Positions 33,430-45,248 of a DNA stretch of 64,000 nucleotides are shown here, piece after piece. The translations under genes were made by a program, and so were the position numbers. The notes beneath the pieces were generated by a model. That model was given only the letters and a program-made list of their open reading frames with translations, did not search any database and was not told where the DNA came from. Origin of the DNA: Vandiemenella viatica (lineage: Eukaryota; Arthropoda; Insecta; Orthoptera; Morabidae); NCBI GenBank assembly GCA_031002005.1, contig JARYHS010008074.1:269515930-269579929 (forward strand). Reading direction: 5' to 3'. Numbering within the stretch: the stretch's first letter is position 1; each line of letters starts with the position of its first letter.

Positions 33430-34431
33430 TGGAAGTAAACATAGCAACCATTCCAACGGACAACAAGTTTGCCCCGTTGGAAAACTTATCAGATGCCTCA
33501 CAAGAGCGACTTGTGACCAGTGAAAGGCAAAGCAACCCGCGTCAGCCAGACAGCTGGATATGCTAAGCTGGTTGATGAAATTTATCAGAAAAAGATAGTC
33601 GAACAACACATGGAGGTTTCATACAGAAATAATTAAATTAAGTATCAAGTAAAGACTGAGAAAGACTTTAAATCTCTTTTCGAGTTTTTTGAAAAGAAAA
33701 ATGTACAATTCCACTCATACGAACTGGAACCTAAGCGACAGCTTAAAGTTGTCCTCAGGCAACTGCCAAGAGACATAGATCCAATTGAAATTTCCCTAAA
33801 ACTACATGACATGAAATTCCCTGTAAAACATGTCACACAGATGACGAAATTTAATAATGAAACCAAGGAAAAAGTAAACATGCTACTTTTTCTAATCACC
33901 TTGTACAACACAACAGAAGGAAGGGAAATCTTTAACCTCAAAACCTTCTTACACCTTAGTGTTGCGGTTGAACTCTACCGCACACCAGAAGGCCTAACAC
34001 AATGTCATAGATGTCAAAAATTTGGGCATGGCCAAAGAAATTGCAGGCTGCCACCCCGATGCGTGAAATGCTCCGGGGAACATTATACAAAAACTTGTAG
34101 TAAAACAAAAGATCAAGAGCCAAAATGCCACAACTGCCAAGGTAAACACCCAGCCAGCTACAGGGGATGAACTGCATATAAAGAACTCATGGCAGCCAGA
34201 AGGACAAGAATGTCTAAGGAAAAAACTGAAAATAATCAACCTAACACAGAAAACAGCAACAAAAACCTAAAAGACAGCAGGGAATTTCCACCACTCCCTT
34301 GCTCTACCCCGCCGCCACCTGAAAACCCAACTTGGGTTAAAAATATAAAGAAAAAAGATGACAAAACCAATACAGACAAATCCCAATCCTCAGCAGCTGG
34401 CCATAGTGGGTTGGCGGAAGACCTGAGATAG
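33430..34431 (+). pseudogene. Jockey ORF1 (nucleic-acid chaperone)
   Basis: It starts MEVNIATIPTDNKFAPLENL at 33430. After a frameshift, FHSYELEPKRQLKVVLRQLP and IEISLKLHDM form the ORF1 middle domain, and then three knuckles appear at about 34003-34170: CHRCQKFGHGQRNC, CVKCSGEHYTKTC and CHNCQGKHPASY (last Cys lost). A basic, Pro-rich tail ends at 34431. Frameshifts or stops occur near 33560, 33635 and 34170. Confidence 0.75.
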
Positions 34432-34576
34432 GTACTGTCCATATTCGTGGACGGTGACTTGCTCGAACTGATTGCTGTCTTGAGGCAGGCGGCAGGGGAA
34501 ATGAGGAAAGAAAAAGACACGATAGGAAAGCTCACCAAACTATCCAATGTATTCACGACAGTTTTTGCCCCCAATA

Positions 34577-37172
34577 ATGGCGCAAAATAAAAAATTTAAA
34601 ATCATAACATGGAATGCTAATGGTTTACGCGACCAAAGGCTGGAACTCCTCGAATTCCTATCTGAACATGACATAAGACGTGGCACTTGTTGGCGAGACT
34701 CACTTGAAGCCGCATCACAACTTCAAGTTGAGAAATTACATAGTAGTACGGACAGATAGAGCAACCCCTGGTGGTGGAACAGCGGTGTTCATAAAGCAAA
34801 GACTGGCTCATAGAGTATTACCACAACTCCAACTAGATGACCTGGAGCATACACGCATTGAGGTCAGTATAGAGGGGGAAACGACACATCTAATCGCAGC
34901 TTACAACCCGCCCAATAAGGTACTTACGGCTCCTAAGCTACAGGCGTTGCTAGATAAAACCACACTGTCCTGCTGGGGGGTGATCTGAACGCCAAAAACC
35001 CAGCTTGGCACTGCCGCTCAGCGAACAGGAATGGGCGAGGCCTTCTGAGGGTGCTGAACGACAACAATGACGTTGAAGTGATAGCCCCTCGGGAGCCTAC
35101 CTTCTTCCCGGACAATGCGCTACACCGACCCGACGTACTTGACATTTACGTGACGAAGGGGCTGCGCTGGGCTCGGGAACTCTCGGTGCCTAATCAGCTC
35201 AATTCAGATCACAACCCAGTACTCCTGTCATTGCTACTACAAGAACACGATAATTTGAGACCCAGATTCAGATACGATACAAACTGGGAACATTATCGTG
35301 AAGACATCGCACTCCACTTTTCCGAGGCCATTGAACTTAACTTCACTAACGAAATAGACAAGGCTGTAACAAATTTCACAAATGTTCTGAAGGTATGCGC
35401 AAAGAATGTCACTACTAAACAGGAATTACCGCAGAGGCGCACTGACACACCTGCTCACATTGTCAGCCTGATAAAACTAAAAAATCAAACCCGGAAAAGA
35501 TGGCAGCAATGGCGTGACCCAGCAGACAGGAGAATGGTCAACCATCTAGCGGACGAAATTAAAGAAAATCTAAGAATATACAGAAGTGAAACATGGGAAC
35601 AAAAATTAGCTGAAGTGCAGAAAAACAGTCGCAAGATGTGGGCTCTAACAAAAGCTATAAGTAACACCAAGGAATCCATAAGACCGCTTCACGGCAGGCA
35701 AGGGCTTGTGTACGATCCTGAGGGCAAGGCACAAGCACTGGCTGACACACTCGAAGATCAGTTTCAAATCAACATCTCAGATGACGATGAGAGCGACGAC
35801 CACGAAGAGCGGGTTATTCGTGAAGTCGACCACATACTTGCGACACAGACGCGGATTGAAGCGCAATTAACAAACACAGGGGAGATTGAGTCTATTATCC
35901 GCAGGTTGAAATCAAAAAAGGCTTGCGGAAGTGACTCACTGACTCCCCTACAAATCAAAAACCTGCCTCCACAAGCCATCAGACGACTCGAAATAATTTT
36001 CAATGCATGTCTAAGACTCAGTTACTTTCCTGGTGGTTGGAAGATTGCCAAGGTAGTGGCAATTCCTAAACCAGGAAAAGATAAGACATTCCCACAAAAT
36101 TATAGACCGATATCTCTGCTACCAATCATTGCCAAAGTGTTCGAGAGAATCATTCTTGCCCATCTCAACACTCACCTTGTTAGAAATAACATAATCATTG
36201 GCCAACAGTTCGGTTTCAGGAAAGATCACTCATCCGTAAAACAGTGTGCCAGGCTAGTGGAGTACATCTGCTCAGAAAAGCAGGCGGGAAACAGCACAGC
36301 AGCTATATTCTTAGATATTGAGAAAGCCTTCGACAAAGTGTGGCACAAAGGACTTATCTACAAACTACATAAATACAAAGTTCCCGATTACATAATACAC
36401 ACAATAAATTCTTATCTGGAAAAAGAAAATTTTACATTAAATACGAAGACGAGACAAGTAGAGTAAGGCAAATCGAAGCTGGAGTGCCGCAGGGTAGCGT
36501 CTTAGCACCTATCTTATACTTCATATACATCAATGATTTGCCGCATATGGCGGGCAGTAATGTCCGTCTATATGCTGATGACACGGCACTTTACACCAGC
36601 CATAGAAACCTAGAGTATGCTGCACGGAAATTGCAGCGACATCTAGAGCTACTCACCCAATGGTGCAATTTATGGAAAATCAAAGTAAATGCCACAAAAA
36701 GCCAAGCCATCATATTCACTAGGAAGTTAAAGCTACCAAGATTCAAATTGCACACGGAGGGAAGAGACATCGAATGGCAAAAAAAATTAAGTTCCTTGGG
36801 TTGCGGCTAGACAAACAGCTGACGTGCAGGTACCACATAGATGAAACAAAGAAAAAAGCGAAAGCAAAACTTACCAACCTCTACCCAATCCTGAGGGGTG
36901 ACGGTATAAGAACAGAAACCAAACTAATCATCTATCGTGCGATTGTACAAACGACATTCCTATATGGCTAAGAATTATGGAGCATGGCTGCCGACTGCCA
37001 CATCAAAAAGCTGCAGGCACTGGAGAACAGAGCCCTGCGTGCGATTGTCGGTGCACCCCGATATCTACCAAATTGGAGAATCCGTCAGGACCTCCACTTT
37101 GCCCCTCTAACAGAAATTATGAAACTAGCTTCGGATAAATTCTACTTCCGTTGCGAAAAACTCACCACACCC
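34577..37172 (+). pseudogene. Jockey ORF2: endonuclease and reverse transcriptase
   Basis: ATG at 34577 opens FKIITWNANGLRDQ. After a 1-bp shift near 34680, ALVGETHLKP (catalytic ETH) follows, then GGGTAVFIKQ. A second shift near 34980 precedes DLNAKNPAWHC and the long frame 35051-36466 with LNSDHNPVLL. RT blocks are FPQNYRPISLLPIIAKVFER, QFGFRKDHSSVKQ, FLDIEKAFDKVWHKGL (motif A), GVPQGSVLAPILY (motif B) and LYADDTALY (motif C, intact). Further shifts occur near 36430 and 36790, plus one stop at 36969-36971 (G-stop-E-L-W). All catalytic residues I can check are present. Confidence 0.85.
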
Positions 37173-37600
37173 TGAAATTGCAGCAATAGGAAACGATCAA
37201 ATAGAAGACCTCCCACCATAACATCCCAAACAGACAATTAACAAACAATTTCCCTTTTGAACCCCTGTCCTCCCCACCTCCAATAACTGTAAATAGGCCC
37301 CCTCATCATGTAAATAGGACCCTAGTAAGCAAACACCATAACTACCACATCACCATTAGTAATAAGTAGGAATAGGTATAGGAATAGGAATTACTATCGT
37401 TAGGATAAAAAAAAAAACCTCCATTAGATTTAAGTAGGTATTAGTCTTCAAATTAACAACAAGCAAACTACCCGAAACCAGAATTTCTAATACTTAGCTC
37501 ATGACAAAAACATCTAGGATCGTATCAAAATATAGATTTAGACATTAGCAATAGGACCCCTGGCGCTAAGGACGACATGCAGCCTATGTCTACGACATAT

Positions 37601-37883
37601 CATGCTCTGGCTCTGGCTCTGGCATCCCCTCCAGTCGACGACGACGATGCATCCAGCACTTCACCAGAAGATGGTGACAATGATTTTAGTTGCCGAAATA
37701 TCGTGTGACAACGCATTCTTAACTCCGCTAATCACCCGAGAGCATTTCATACATTCTCAACGCCGAGAAAGACTTCGTTCTTATATAATGGATAGATTGA
37801 TATGCGAACAAAACAGAAATGTTTGTGAGGAAAGATGCAGTCCTGGAAGCAAGTTATATTCAAGATACTTTTTTTATGATTGA
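37601..37883 (+). mobile_element. Penelope-tail/SINE-like fragment
   Basis: Contains CACTTCACCAGAAGATGGTGA, then AGTTGCCGAAATATCGTGTG and CACCCGAGAGCATTTCATACA. A very similar string (ACCAGAAAATGGCGACAG, GATCGCCGAAATATTGTGTA, TCACCCAAGAACAATG) is at 62925-63030. Both resemble the arms of the palindrome at 6867-7095. Confidence 0.45.
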
Positions 37884-38390
37884 TTGCGATGGAGCACATG
37901 CACCGGTCGCAGCTTCCTTAGTCATCTAGTTACTCCTTTATAAATTTTTATTCTCATCTTACATACTTTGACTGTTAAAATTCCTCCCCCATCAATGACA
38001 GTGATTTGCAGATTTTAATTTAAATTCCTTTGGCGTTTTTACTATTCATCACTTCATTTGGCAATTTATTCCAATTCCTGACATCCTTATCCACAAATTT
38101 TTTTTTTTTTTTGAAAATCCTTTATGAGTGAAATCGAGTGCCAGGTTGCGCAAAGGGTCATCTTTTATCTTCCATGTACTACTACTAATTCTTCAAACAA
38201 TATCCCCCAAGTCCTGTCACCAATGTAAACCTGTAAGCTCCAGCATTCTCTTCCTACTCCTCCTAGCTTCCAGTGACTCTAAATCCAACTCGTTTACTGA
38301 CTGGATCATGCAGTAATTTCCACAAGTCTAGCTGCTTCCCTTTGAAAACCACCAGCTCCCGCATTTGATACCCAAAATGTGGGTACCAAT
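37884..38390 (-). mobile_element. CR1-like LINE copy 2, 5'-truncated
   Basis: Matches the 3' end and the last about 130 codons of copy 3 in the same orientation (block ATTGCGATGGAGCACATGC at the 3' end; TTCCAATTCCTGACATCC; ATCGAGTGCCAGGTTG; TTTGATACCCAAAATGTGGG at the 5' side). It ends abruptly at the mariner sequence. Confidence 0.75.
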
Positions 38391-38740
38391 CTACAAGGCA
38401 GCTTTGAAAATTTTTCGGACTGGAATAGAAAGAAACCACATACCTCAGTCAAACTTTTTCATTTTTCAATGTAGTCTCCTTAGTGCATTTCGTACAGCGA
38501 TGTTCCAATGCTTTGATTCCATCTCGCAAAATAGATTCCTCCAGGACTGTAAATTACCCATGAACTTCATCTGTCAGCTCTTCATTTGAAGAGAATCTCC
38601 GTCAACTGAAGAAAATTTTGAGTTTGCAGAAGAGTTGGAAGTCTGAGAGCCAAATCAGGTGAATAAGGTGGGTATGGCAACAATTCATATCTTAGTTCAT
38701 GCATTTCTGCCGTGGCAAAGACACTTGTATTAGGTCACGA
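38391..38740 (-). pseudogene. mariner transposase C-terminal remnant
   Basis: The reverse complement reads AEMHELRYELLPYPPYSPDLA, the third-Asp block (YSPDLAP) of mariner DD34D transposases. After frame changes it reads EESIFRDGIKALEHRCTKC and GDYIEK, followed by the 3' non-coding part. CTACAAGGCAGCTTTGAAAA at the left edge would be the terminal repeat. The N-terminal two thirds are missing. Confidence 0.75.
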
Positions 38741-40200
38741 GTAGTGGGGAAATATATTTTCAAGTGGATTTATGGGAAAACCTCGGACTCGGCCAATCAG
38801 ATTGTGTGATGTCACTAGCAGGAGATTTAAATCGACCAATGTGGAAATTTGGCGCCAATGGCGGCCACTGACGTCAAATTTCTCTCTATCTGCTCTAGGC
38901 GTCTGGTAATCTCATTGGCGACATTGCCCAAGACTACTGGATATTTCTATTGCTATTGACTTGTTTGCTCAGGTTCGCGCAATGTGGTTAGTTAATTCCG
39001 CCAACACGCGCTTGACATTATAACCCGAAGCGTTTGTTTATTTTCAAGCAGCCCAGAATCTCATATTTACCATTAGCGATCGTCGAGGAATACATCGAAC
39101 CAAGCTGGTTGCGACATAACCAGCCACTTGGTGTATTTGCTCAGATGCGCTAGTTATTCCTGTTGCTCGCCACTTTGAAAGATGTCCACACTATGGAAAG
39201 AGCTGAGCAAAGTAATCCAGGTTAATGCCGGGCGCATGCTTTTACTGTCACCACAATTACACAGAAATATTTCAAACTCCAATCAAGCATAGTCATTTTT
39301 TGTAGGCAGGGACAAAAACTAACGAAGCTAAATGCCTTCTCTGTTACGTGTTTTATTATGTATTTCAAAAAGAAAATCAAAATCTTGTTTCCATGCTGAC
39401 AGAGTAGTCTATAAAAGCAGCATGACGCATTATAATTGAATAAAAAATAAGATACAGATGATTCGTAAAGCTTAACTTTTTGTCTAAAATATGTTAAAGG
39501 CCTCAATGGAACAACGTGTATAACTCAGGAATTTGAAACGGTTGAGCATCGAGGAGGATATCTTTGAGAAGCTGTTTTGTGGTGATTTCTTGAAACTGAT
39601 TTGATTAAGCAAGATTTTTTCAATAGTAGTAACAAACAAGAAATTGATACTTGGCAGATATCACTTATAGAACATTTCTGTTCCAATGCCACCGTGTTAT
39701 TACAGTACACATACTATCATCAATCAATCCCTTGTGATACGTACTACAATACCCAATATACGTTATTCCCCTCAAAATTCGTAGCCTAGAATTAGAATAT
39801 TCCCCACAGCTTCAAAAGATCAAGAAAAACATCTTAATATTCCGTTTTCTATCAGTACTATAGTGAAAAATGCTGCCTGAAATTATTTTTTACATGTACT
39901 GTTGGAGGTTATTCATTGATACCTTATTTTAGTCACTGGCTTCATTGCCTAAAAGTTTCATTCAATTATGCTGAACTTCATGGTCATAGTTCTCTCTTCT
40001 CTTCCACACAGAGCTCCTAATTAAAAATTCATTCACCAACAAAGTAATTGAAAACATAACCACTCTCAATGAAAGGTGGATTCGTTATGGACCAATATAA
40101 TTAACTTTCTAAAATTCCGTCCCAATAAAAGTAACCTATACTCTGTGCATTCTAGTTAAGGTTATTAACTTTAGCCAAATCGATTTGCAATCCAGTTTCT
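38741..40200. other. No gene seen; CpG-rich block at about 38770-39200
   Basis: The block has TTTGGCGCCAA (E2F-like) and several CG dinucleotides, and could be promoter-like or part of a transposon. The rest is AT-rich. Confidence 0.35.
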
Positions 40201-40204
40201 GATG

Positions 40205-41012
40205 TGGCTACATATTAATCTCTTCCACTGATGTCAAACCTGTCGGCCTGTAAATTTTCTCATGCCCATATGTCAGCCCTCCAGATTCAAGTAAAAAATA
40301 TTAGTAATATGGTTGACAAAGCCGTTCCCGCACCAGCGCCAACAGTGGTTTTTTTTATTTGTGGATTTAGCTATTACACTCGAATTATTAAATATACAAT
40401 TATCATTGTTTCACAGATGGGAAGAGTAACTCTTTTTGTTTAGTATCACACGCGATTCAGTAGTTATCTTTTTGTTTACAATAAGGTATAAGAACGGTTA
40501 CAAGAATGCAATTTGCATCCATATTTATTCCCAACATTGTACTATTTCATTGTTCATGCTAAATTGTTCGGTTTTTCCTGTAGTAATGTATTTCAGCCCC
40601 TGACTCTCTTTCCGACATTTTTACACTCCGGCTTGTTATCAAGTGCGAGCTTGTGGTTATAGTTATCTCTTCTCTTCTCTTCAATTTGTCACACAGTAAA
40701 TGCCGAATGCTTCAATAAGGTTAATGCGACGATTTTAGTTCTTCGTAGACAGGAGGTAGTGCGTTGCTGTCCTCGTCAGCTAATCAGCTACACACGTCAG
40801 AAAATGTATTCGGTCGTAAAATCGAAGCTTCCAATTTGACCATGGCAAGCAGCCGATCCCCAAATAAATCTGTTATTCATTTTGTAGTCTGGTTACTAAT
40901 TCTCATCCGATAACTCCTGATCTAAAGTTTTCCCCCCCCCAAATGGCTCAGAAAACCAATTGCTTAATATTTCTGTCATTCTTGTCCTAGTTATCTGTTG
41001 TTACTTAAAATG
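40205..41012 (-). repeat. Scattered CR1-like LINE scraps
   Basis: Short matches to copy 3: CTTCCACTGATGTCAAACC with GGCCTGTAA (about 40216-40255), GCGAGCTTGTGGTTATAG with TCTCTTC (about 40644-40680), and AACCAATTGCTTAATATTTCTG (about 40955-40976). They look like one heavily decayed copy or several fragments. Confidence 0.4.
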
Positions 41013-42169
41013 TCCCACTCCTAAAAATTTCTTTGATTTTTTTTTATTCAGTGGTTCCTCATTGTTCATATATCGTCTCTTTCGATGTACTTTTTACACC
41101 TAATAGTGACAGTAATATCCACGTGAACCCTTGCTGATCGCCATAGTGGTTCGTTCGCCGCCCTCGATTTCGCAACTAAACACTTCGTCCACCAGTCAGC
41201 TTTCCGAGCTAGCAAGTCTTGATACTTCAAATGACTGATTAAAATACTTAGTAGTGAACTGTTGCTGGAGGCACCAACACTGCTGTAACCTGGCACATCC
41301 GAGTAAACCAAGATGTCTACATACATAAAAATGTTCATTTTAACTATAAAACCTGACCACTACTGGCATTTGGGTGTGTTGAGTATTAAAGTCAAGCCGT
41401 AACTAGGACATTGGAGGCAGCTGCGGAGATCCCATCAGGGGCTGTAGACGATGGCATTAAATCCTGACAAGTAAGCTAGATTAAACCTCCAGTCTACACT
41501 CTGACCTTCCCTGACAGACGAATTAGTCCGCCGAGAGCCATTCGGGTGATTAACCCCTAAAAAGGGTGGTCACATCTGAGTAACTAATCAGTTTGTGTAA
41601 AGGTGGCGTGTGTGGTAGCAATATTGCTTTGTTATAACTGGCAAAATTTTGTATTAGTCTAATAAGATACCCTGTTGCTACAGTTCACTAAGTTATTTCC
41701 ATTATAATAGTAAACTTAGTCATATTTACTAAACTTACTTACTCCAACTAAAGGTTAGTTGGATCCTAAGCCATTATTACATCGGTGGTTTGGCCAGATC
41801 CTTACCTCTAGGAGTTACAATTTAAAGTGGATTCCGAAACACAGAAGTCCAGTCATAGCTTATATACACATCTACTCTCTAAAATTCAAAAAGCAGAAGG
41901 TGCTTTGCACAAAAACTAATATTGTGCATTCCAATCCCGAATGGCACAAGGGAAGAAGGGATTAATGGACTCAGATCACTGCAACACAACAATGACAAAC
42001 TGCAACTGTAAAAAAATTTAAAAAATAAATAAATGGGCAGTGATTGGGGATTACCGACAGAAGTGTACAATTGAAATTATCAATATCATATGCGCAACAC
42101 GTCATACTTACAGGTACAGATATACTAAATAATAATAATTCCGTGTGGTTGTAATCAATTGCTGACAGG
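41013..42169. other. No gene seen; unidentified repeats possible
   Basis: A block near 41930 (CATTCCAATCCCGAATGGCAC-AAGGGAAGAAGG) matches CATTCCAATCCCGAATAGCGCG-AGGAAAGAAGG at 48970-49005, so a piece of that second LINE's 3' UTR lies here. Nothing else is assigned. Confidence 0.4.
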
Positions 42170-42440
42170 GTTTCTAGTGGCTACGCATTTCGCCCCTTTC
42201 TTAAGCGCCTTAACCTAACACTGTATTCGTACCAGGTACAGAGAACCTACAGTTTAAAGTGGAACGCGAACCAATGATGCGTTCTGGCGTACTTCACATT
42301 ACATAGCATGCTATGCCAGAAGGGAAAGAAAGGGTAAAGTGTCTTTGAAAATCCCCGCCGATACAGGTACTCCAACCGCGCACCTTTCGTTTCCCAGCCA
42401 GATATCTTAACCACTGAGCCACCATGCCGCTACAGACATA
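42170..42440 (-). mobile_element. tRNA-headed SINE, copy 1 of a second family
   Basis: The minus strand starts GGCATGGTGGCTCAGTGGTT, a good pol III A box, with a degraded B-box region about 40 bases on. GGGGATTTTCAAAGACAC and GTAATGTGAAGTACGCCAG follow. The copy at 43725-43975 has the same order of blocks. Confidence 0.65.
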
Positions 42441-43159
42441 CTGTTAACACTAATATGTCACTGTTGCGAACTCGCAAGATTCTACCAAAAATCGCCCAAC
42501 GCGCCTAAAGAAGTTTTCACTTCTAAAACTAAAAATCTAAATTAGTCCACAACATGAACGTTAGTCTAATCTACCAAACTATTGTGCTACAGGCAGAAAG
42601 GCCAATTCTTTTCTCGGCGATCAACAATTTATCATGGAATCAGAACCACGGCAGATCTCGGCGTAGCTCATATAGTCAATTACAGCTCCTAAATTTTCAG
42701 CTGACAATGGGATTCCAATCCCCGACCGCAGAAAGAAACTTTCCAAAGTAAGCGCCTAGTTTTGTAACGTGTGCTACTATCAAAATCTGTTTAAAAAAAA
42801 CTGCATGAACAATATTGACAGAAACTAAGGAGAGGGTTTAGGTTTCTGTAAATCAAATATAAACAGTATTTTTCTATTTGTTTTAAAGTACACGTATGCA
42901 AAGTGCTATCAAAATCGGATAAAACATAACAAACAGACAGAGAGAGATAGTTACTCTCGCATTTATAATATTAGTGCAGATCACACATACACTGACTGCA
43001 GGAGTAACAATCCCTGAGGGATCAATACAACGTAAACAAGTGCACACCTACTGCATTGCTAGACTACCTACGATTTGCCTCGCACTGCGCCCTTGAATTT
43101 ATGGTATCTATAGTTTAACATGCAATCCGAATAACCGACGGTACAGCCTAACTCATACA
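42441..43159. other. Non-coding; RTE-like tail at about 42895-42985
   Basis: The plus strand reads GTGCTATCAAAATCGGATAAAAC, then TCTCGCATTTATAATATTAGTGCAGAT. That ending is the usual 3' terminus of RTE-type LINEs and dependent SINEs in insects. The rest is unassigned. Confidence 0.45.
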
Positions 43160-43265
43160 ATCACAAACAATTTTTAAAAAAACTTTGCTTCCACCACAGA
43201 TAACGCTCCAAACATCAGTAAGCAAGCACTTTAACCACTGAGCTACCAGACAGCCATGTGCACAG
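43160..43265 (-). mobile_element. tRNA-headed SINE fragment
   Basis: Minus-strand CTGTCTGGTAGCTCAGTGGT followed by TAAAGTGCTTGCTTACTGATG resembles the head of the SINE family at 42170 and 43725. Only the head is visible. Confidence 0.45.
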
Positions 43266-43319
43266 GTAGTACAGAGACTTACACATCCTATGAGTCTGTC
43301 TATCGCCGATCAGTAATTT

Positions 43320-43506
43320 ATCAAAATTATATAACAACATGTATTATTTACACATAAAAAAGTATGCTATGTCCATCCTAATACCAAATAGCATCGCCTC
43401 GTCAAATTTCATCACGATCGGATTAACCGTTTAGCCCAAGAAACATAACAAACAGAGAGACAGATAGACGTAGTTACTTTCGCATTTGTAATATTAGTAT
43501 AGATAC
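43320..43506 (+). mobile_element. RTE-like 3' tail
   Basis: Contains TTTCATCACGATCGGATTAA, then CAAACAGAGAGACAGATAG and TTTCGCATTTGTAATATTAG-TATAGATA. This is the canonical RTE-dependent tail sequence. Confidence 0.55.
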
Positions 43507-43724
43507 ACAGCACAGTTATTAAAATAATGAGTTACGAAAAGTTAAAGAAACTCGGTTATGTCGTAAACGTAACATATATGGCGTGGAATAGGCTCTAGCA
43601 CAAAGAAACCAAAATACAACGCCATTTACTGGATGGTTACCCAACCTAGAACCAAGTGTTGTATTGATAAATTAACATATCGCTATCTGTTAGAAACTTA
43701 TGAAACTATTTGCTGCACATTCCA

Positions 43725-43975
43725 CCCCTGTCGTAGCCGCCTTAACCTAGCCCGCCAATCCTGCCGGGTATAGGGGACCTACCGTTCAACGTGGAATCCA
43801 AACCAAGGTACCATCCTGGTGTACTTCACATTACACAGCAAGCTGCCTTAGAGGTGAAGCCCAGTTAAGTGCCTATGAAAATCCACACCGAGGCAGGGAT
43901 TCGAAGAGGAGTCCTTTCGATCTCCATCCAGACTCCTTAACCACTGAGCCATCAGACCGATCAAACTTACGGATC
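43725..43975 (-). mobile_element. tRNA-headed SINE, copy 2 of the second family
   Basis: Minus strand: GTCTGATGGCTCAGTGGTTA (A box), CTCTTCGAATCCCTG (B box), GTGTGGATTTTCATAGGCAC, GTGTAATGTGAAGTACACC and a head-distal AGGTCCCCTATACCC. It shares the block order with the 42170-42440 copy. Confidence 0.7.
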
Positions 43976-44059
43976 TTACAAATAACAACAAACCATTGTC
44001 AAATGACAAAAATTCAGTGTACATTTAATTCGCAATAATAAATATTGAGGACAATAATC

Positions 44060-44190
44060 GAGATAAAAGCAATCCCATTGGCCAAATTACATACAGTAAG
44101 CCAAATTTCATCAAAATCTGTTAAGTAGTTTCGGAGTTTATCTCGGACAAACGTCGTGACCCGACAATTTTATATATAAGAAGATATTAT
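44060..44190 (+). mobile_element. RTE-like 3' tail, second
   Basis: AAATTTCATCAAAATCTGTT-AAGTAGTTTCGGAGTTTAT, then CGTCGTGACCCGACAATTTT-ATATATAAGAAGAT. The same tail type appears near 43320 and 42895. Confidence 0.5.
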
Positions 44191-44807
44191 TGCCTTTAAT
44201 TTAATAATGAATCATTGTTTGGTTTACTTGGGGAACTCAATGGTCGTAACAGCGTGAAAGACTCCGGGGATTTCCATGATAGGGCGAGAAGGTTCTCGCT
44301 AGTTAAGCCTCGGTAACACGGTGCGATTTTTGTCCTTGCTACTTGAATAGCAGCGATTAACCACTTGGTGTGACAATGTAATCGCTGCTAATGACTCGAC
44401 TAGCAGCTATCAAAAATAGAAGCGATTCGATTTGAACATATTAATTCTCATCGCTTGTAGCACGCGATTGTTGCAGTCACGTGACCTACTCGGCGTTACA
44501 CAGTGATGGTGATGCCTTGCCTGACAGCTCAAACGCTAGTCTTTTTATTGTTGTCAGAAGTAGCGTTCACAGTTTTTTTGACTTGTTCCATTAATTAAAA
44601 AAAAAAATTGTCATCATGGAAAACCGGGAAAGAAACGTGAGCAAATGGTGGATTTTTTATTTTCTTTTATATTTATAGGAAGGACTGTTGCACACCAAGA
44701 ACAATAATTAAATTAAATTTAATTGCAATGGAGCATACGCTCCGGTGGCAATTTCCCTACACACCCAATTTCCCTACACACCCAACTTCCCCCTATCCAG
44801 CACCCAC

Positions 44808-45248
44808 CTACATTTGCCCTTTACAAATTTTAGCTTTAAATTCTTTTAACGTTTGCAGTAAGTTATTCATCATTTCCCTTGGTAACTCATTCCAATCCCT
44901 GACTCCCTTACCAAAAAAAGAAAATCTTCCTACACCCTTGTGCCTGAAATCGAGTGCCAGCTTGTGGTCATGGTCATCTTTTCCCTTCCATGCAGTACTT
45001 TTCATACCTATTCCAATATCTTTCCATGCCTCATCGCCAGTATACGCCCTGTACACTCCCATGACCCTCCTCCTGTCTTGCAATGAATCCCATTCCAGCT
45101 CCTTTATCATATCTGTCACTGATTGCATTCTGCGATAATTTCCAGAAATAAATCTAGCCGCCCTTTCTTGCACCCTCTCCAACTCCTGTATTTGATACGC
45201 AAAATTTTCAAACCATTTCCTACCACCTGTCCAATGTGTCCAGCCCAT
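44808..45248 (-). pseudogene. CR1-like LINE ORF2 C-terminus
   Basis: Reads YQIQELERVQERAARFISGN, RMQSVTDMIKELEWDSLQDR, HKLALDFRHKGVGRFSFFGK, VRDWNELPREMMN and LLQTLKEFKAKI to the stop. This is the RT-distal region of CR1/L2-style LINEs, following the VQRRAARF block. It overlaps the upstream RT frame in a different frame because of a deletion near 45210. Confidence 0.8.

Larger units (their letters stand above)
33151..37600 (+). mobile_element. Jockey-type LINE, near full length
   Basis: A GC-rich leader is followed by a zinc-knuckle ORF1 (33430-34431), ORF2 with endonuclease and RT (34577-37172), and an AT-rich 3' UTR with an A-run near 37409. There is no RNase H. Two-ORF layout, the ORF1 type and RT style fit the Jockey clade. 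Only a handful of lesions interrupt it, so it is among the younger elements here. Confidence 0.8.

Noticed and set aside
42205..43975. Functional tRNA genes
   Set aside because: The A and B boxes are present, but no cloverleaf with a paired acceptor stem forms, and the sequence continues into SINE bodies.
44728..45138. 136-codon plus-strand frame
   Set aside because: It is antisense to the well-supported LINE C-terminus at 44808-45248.
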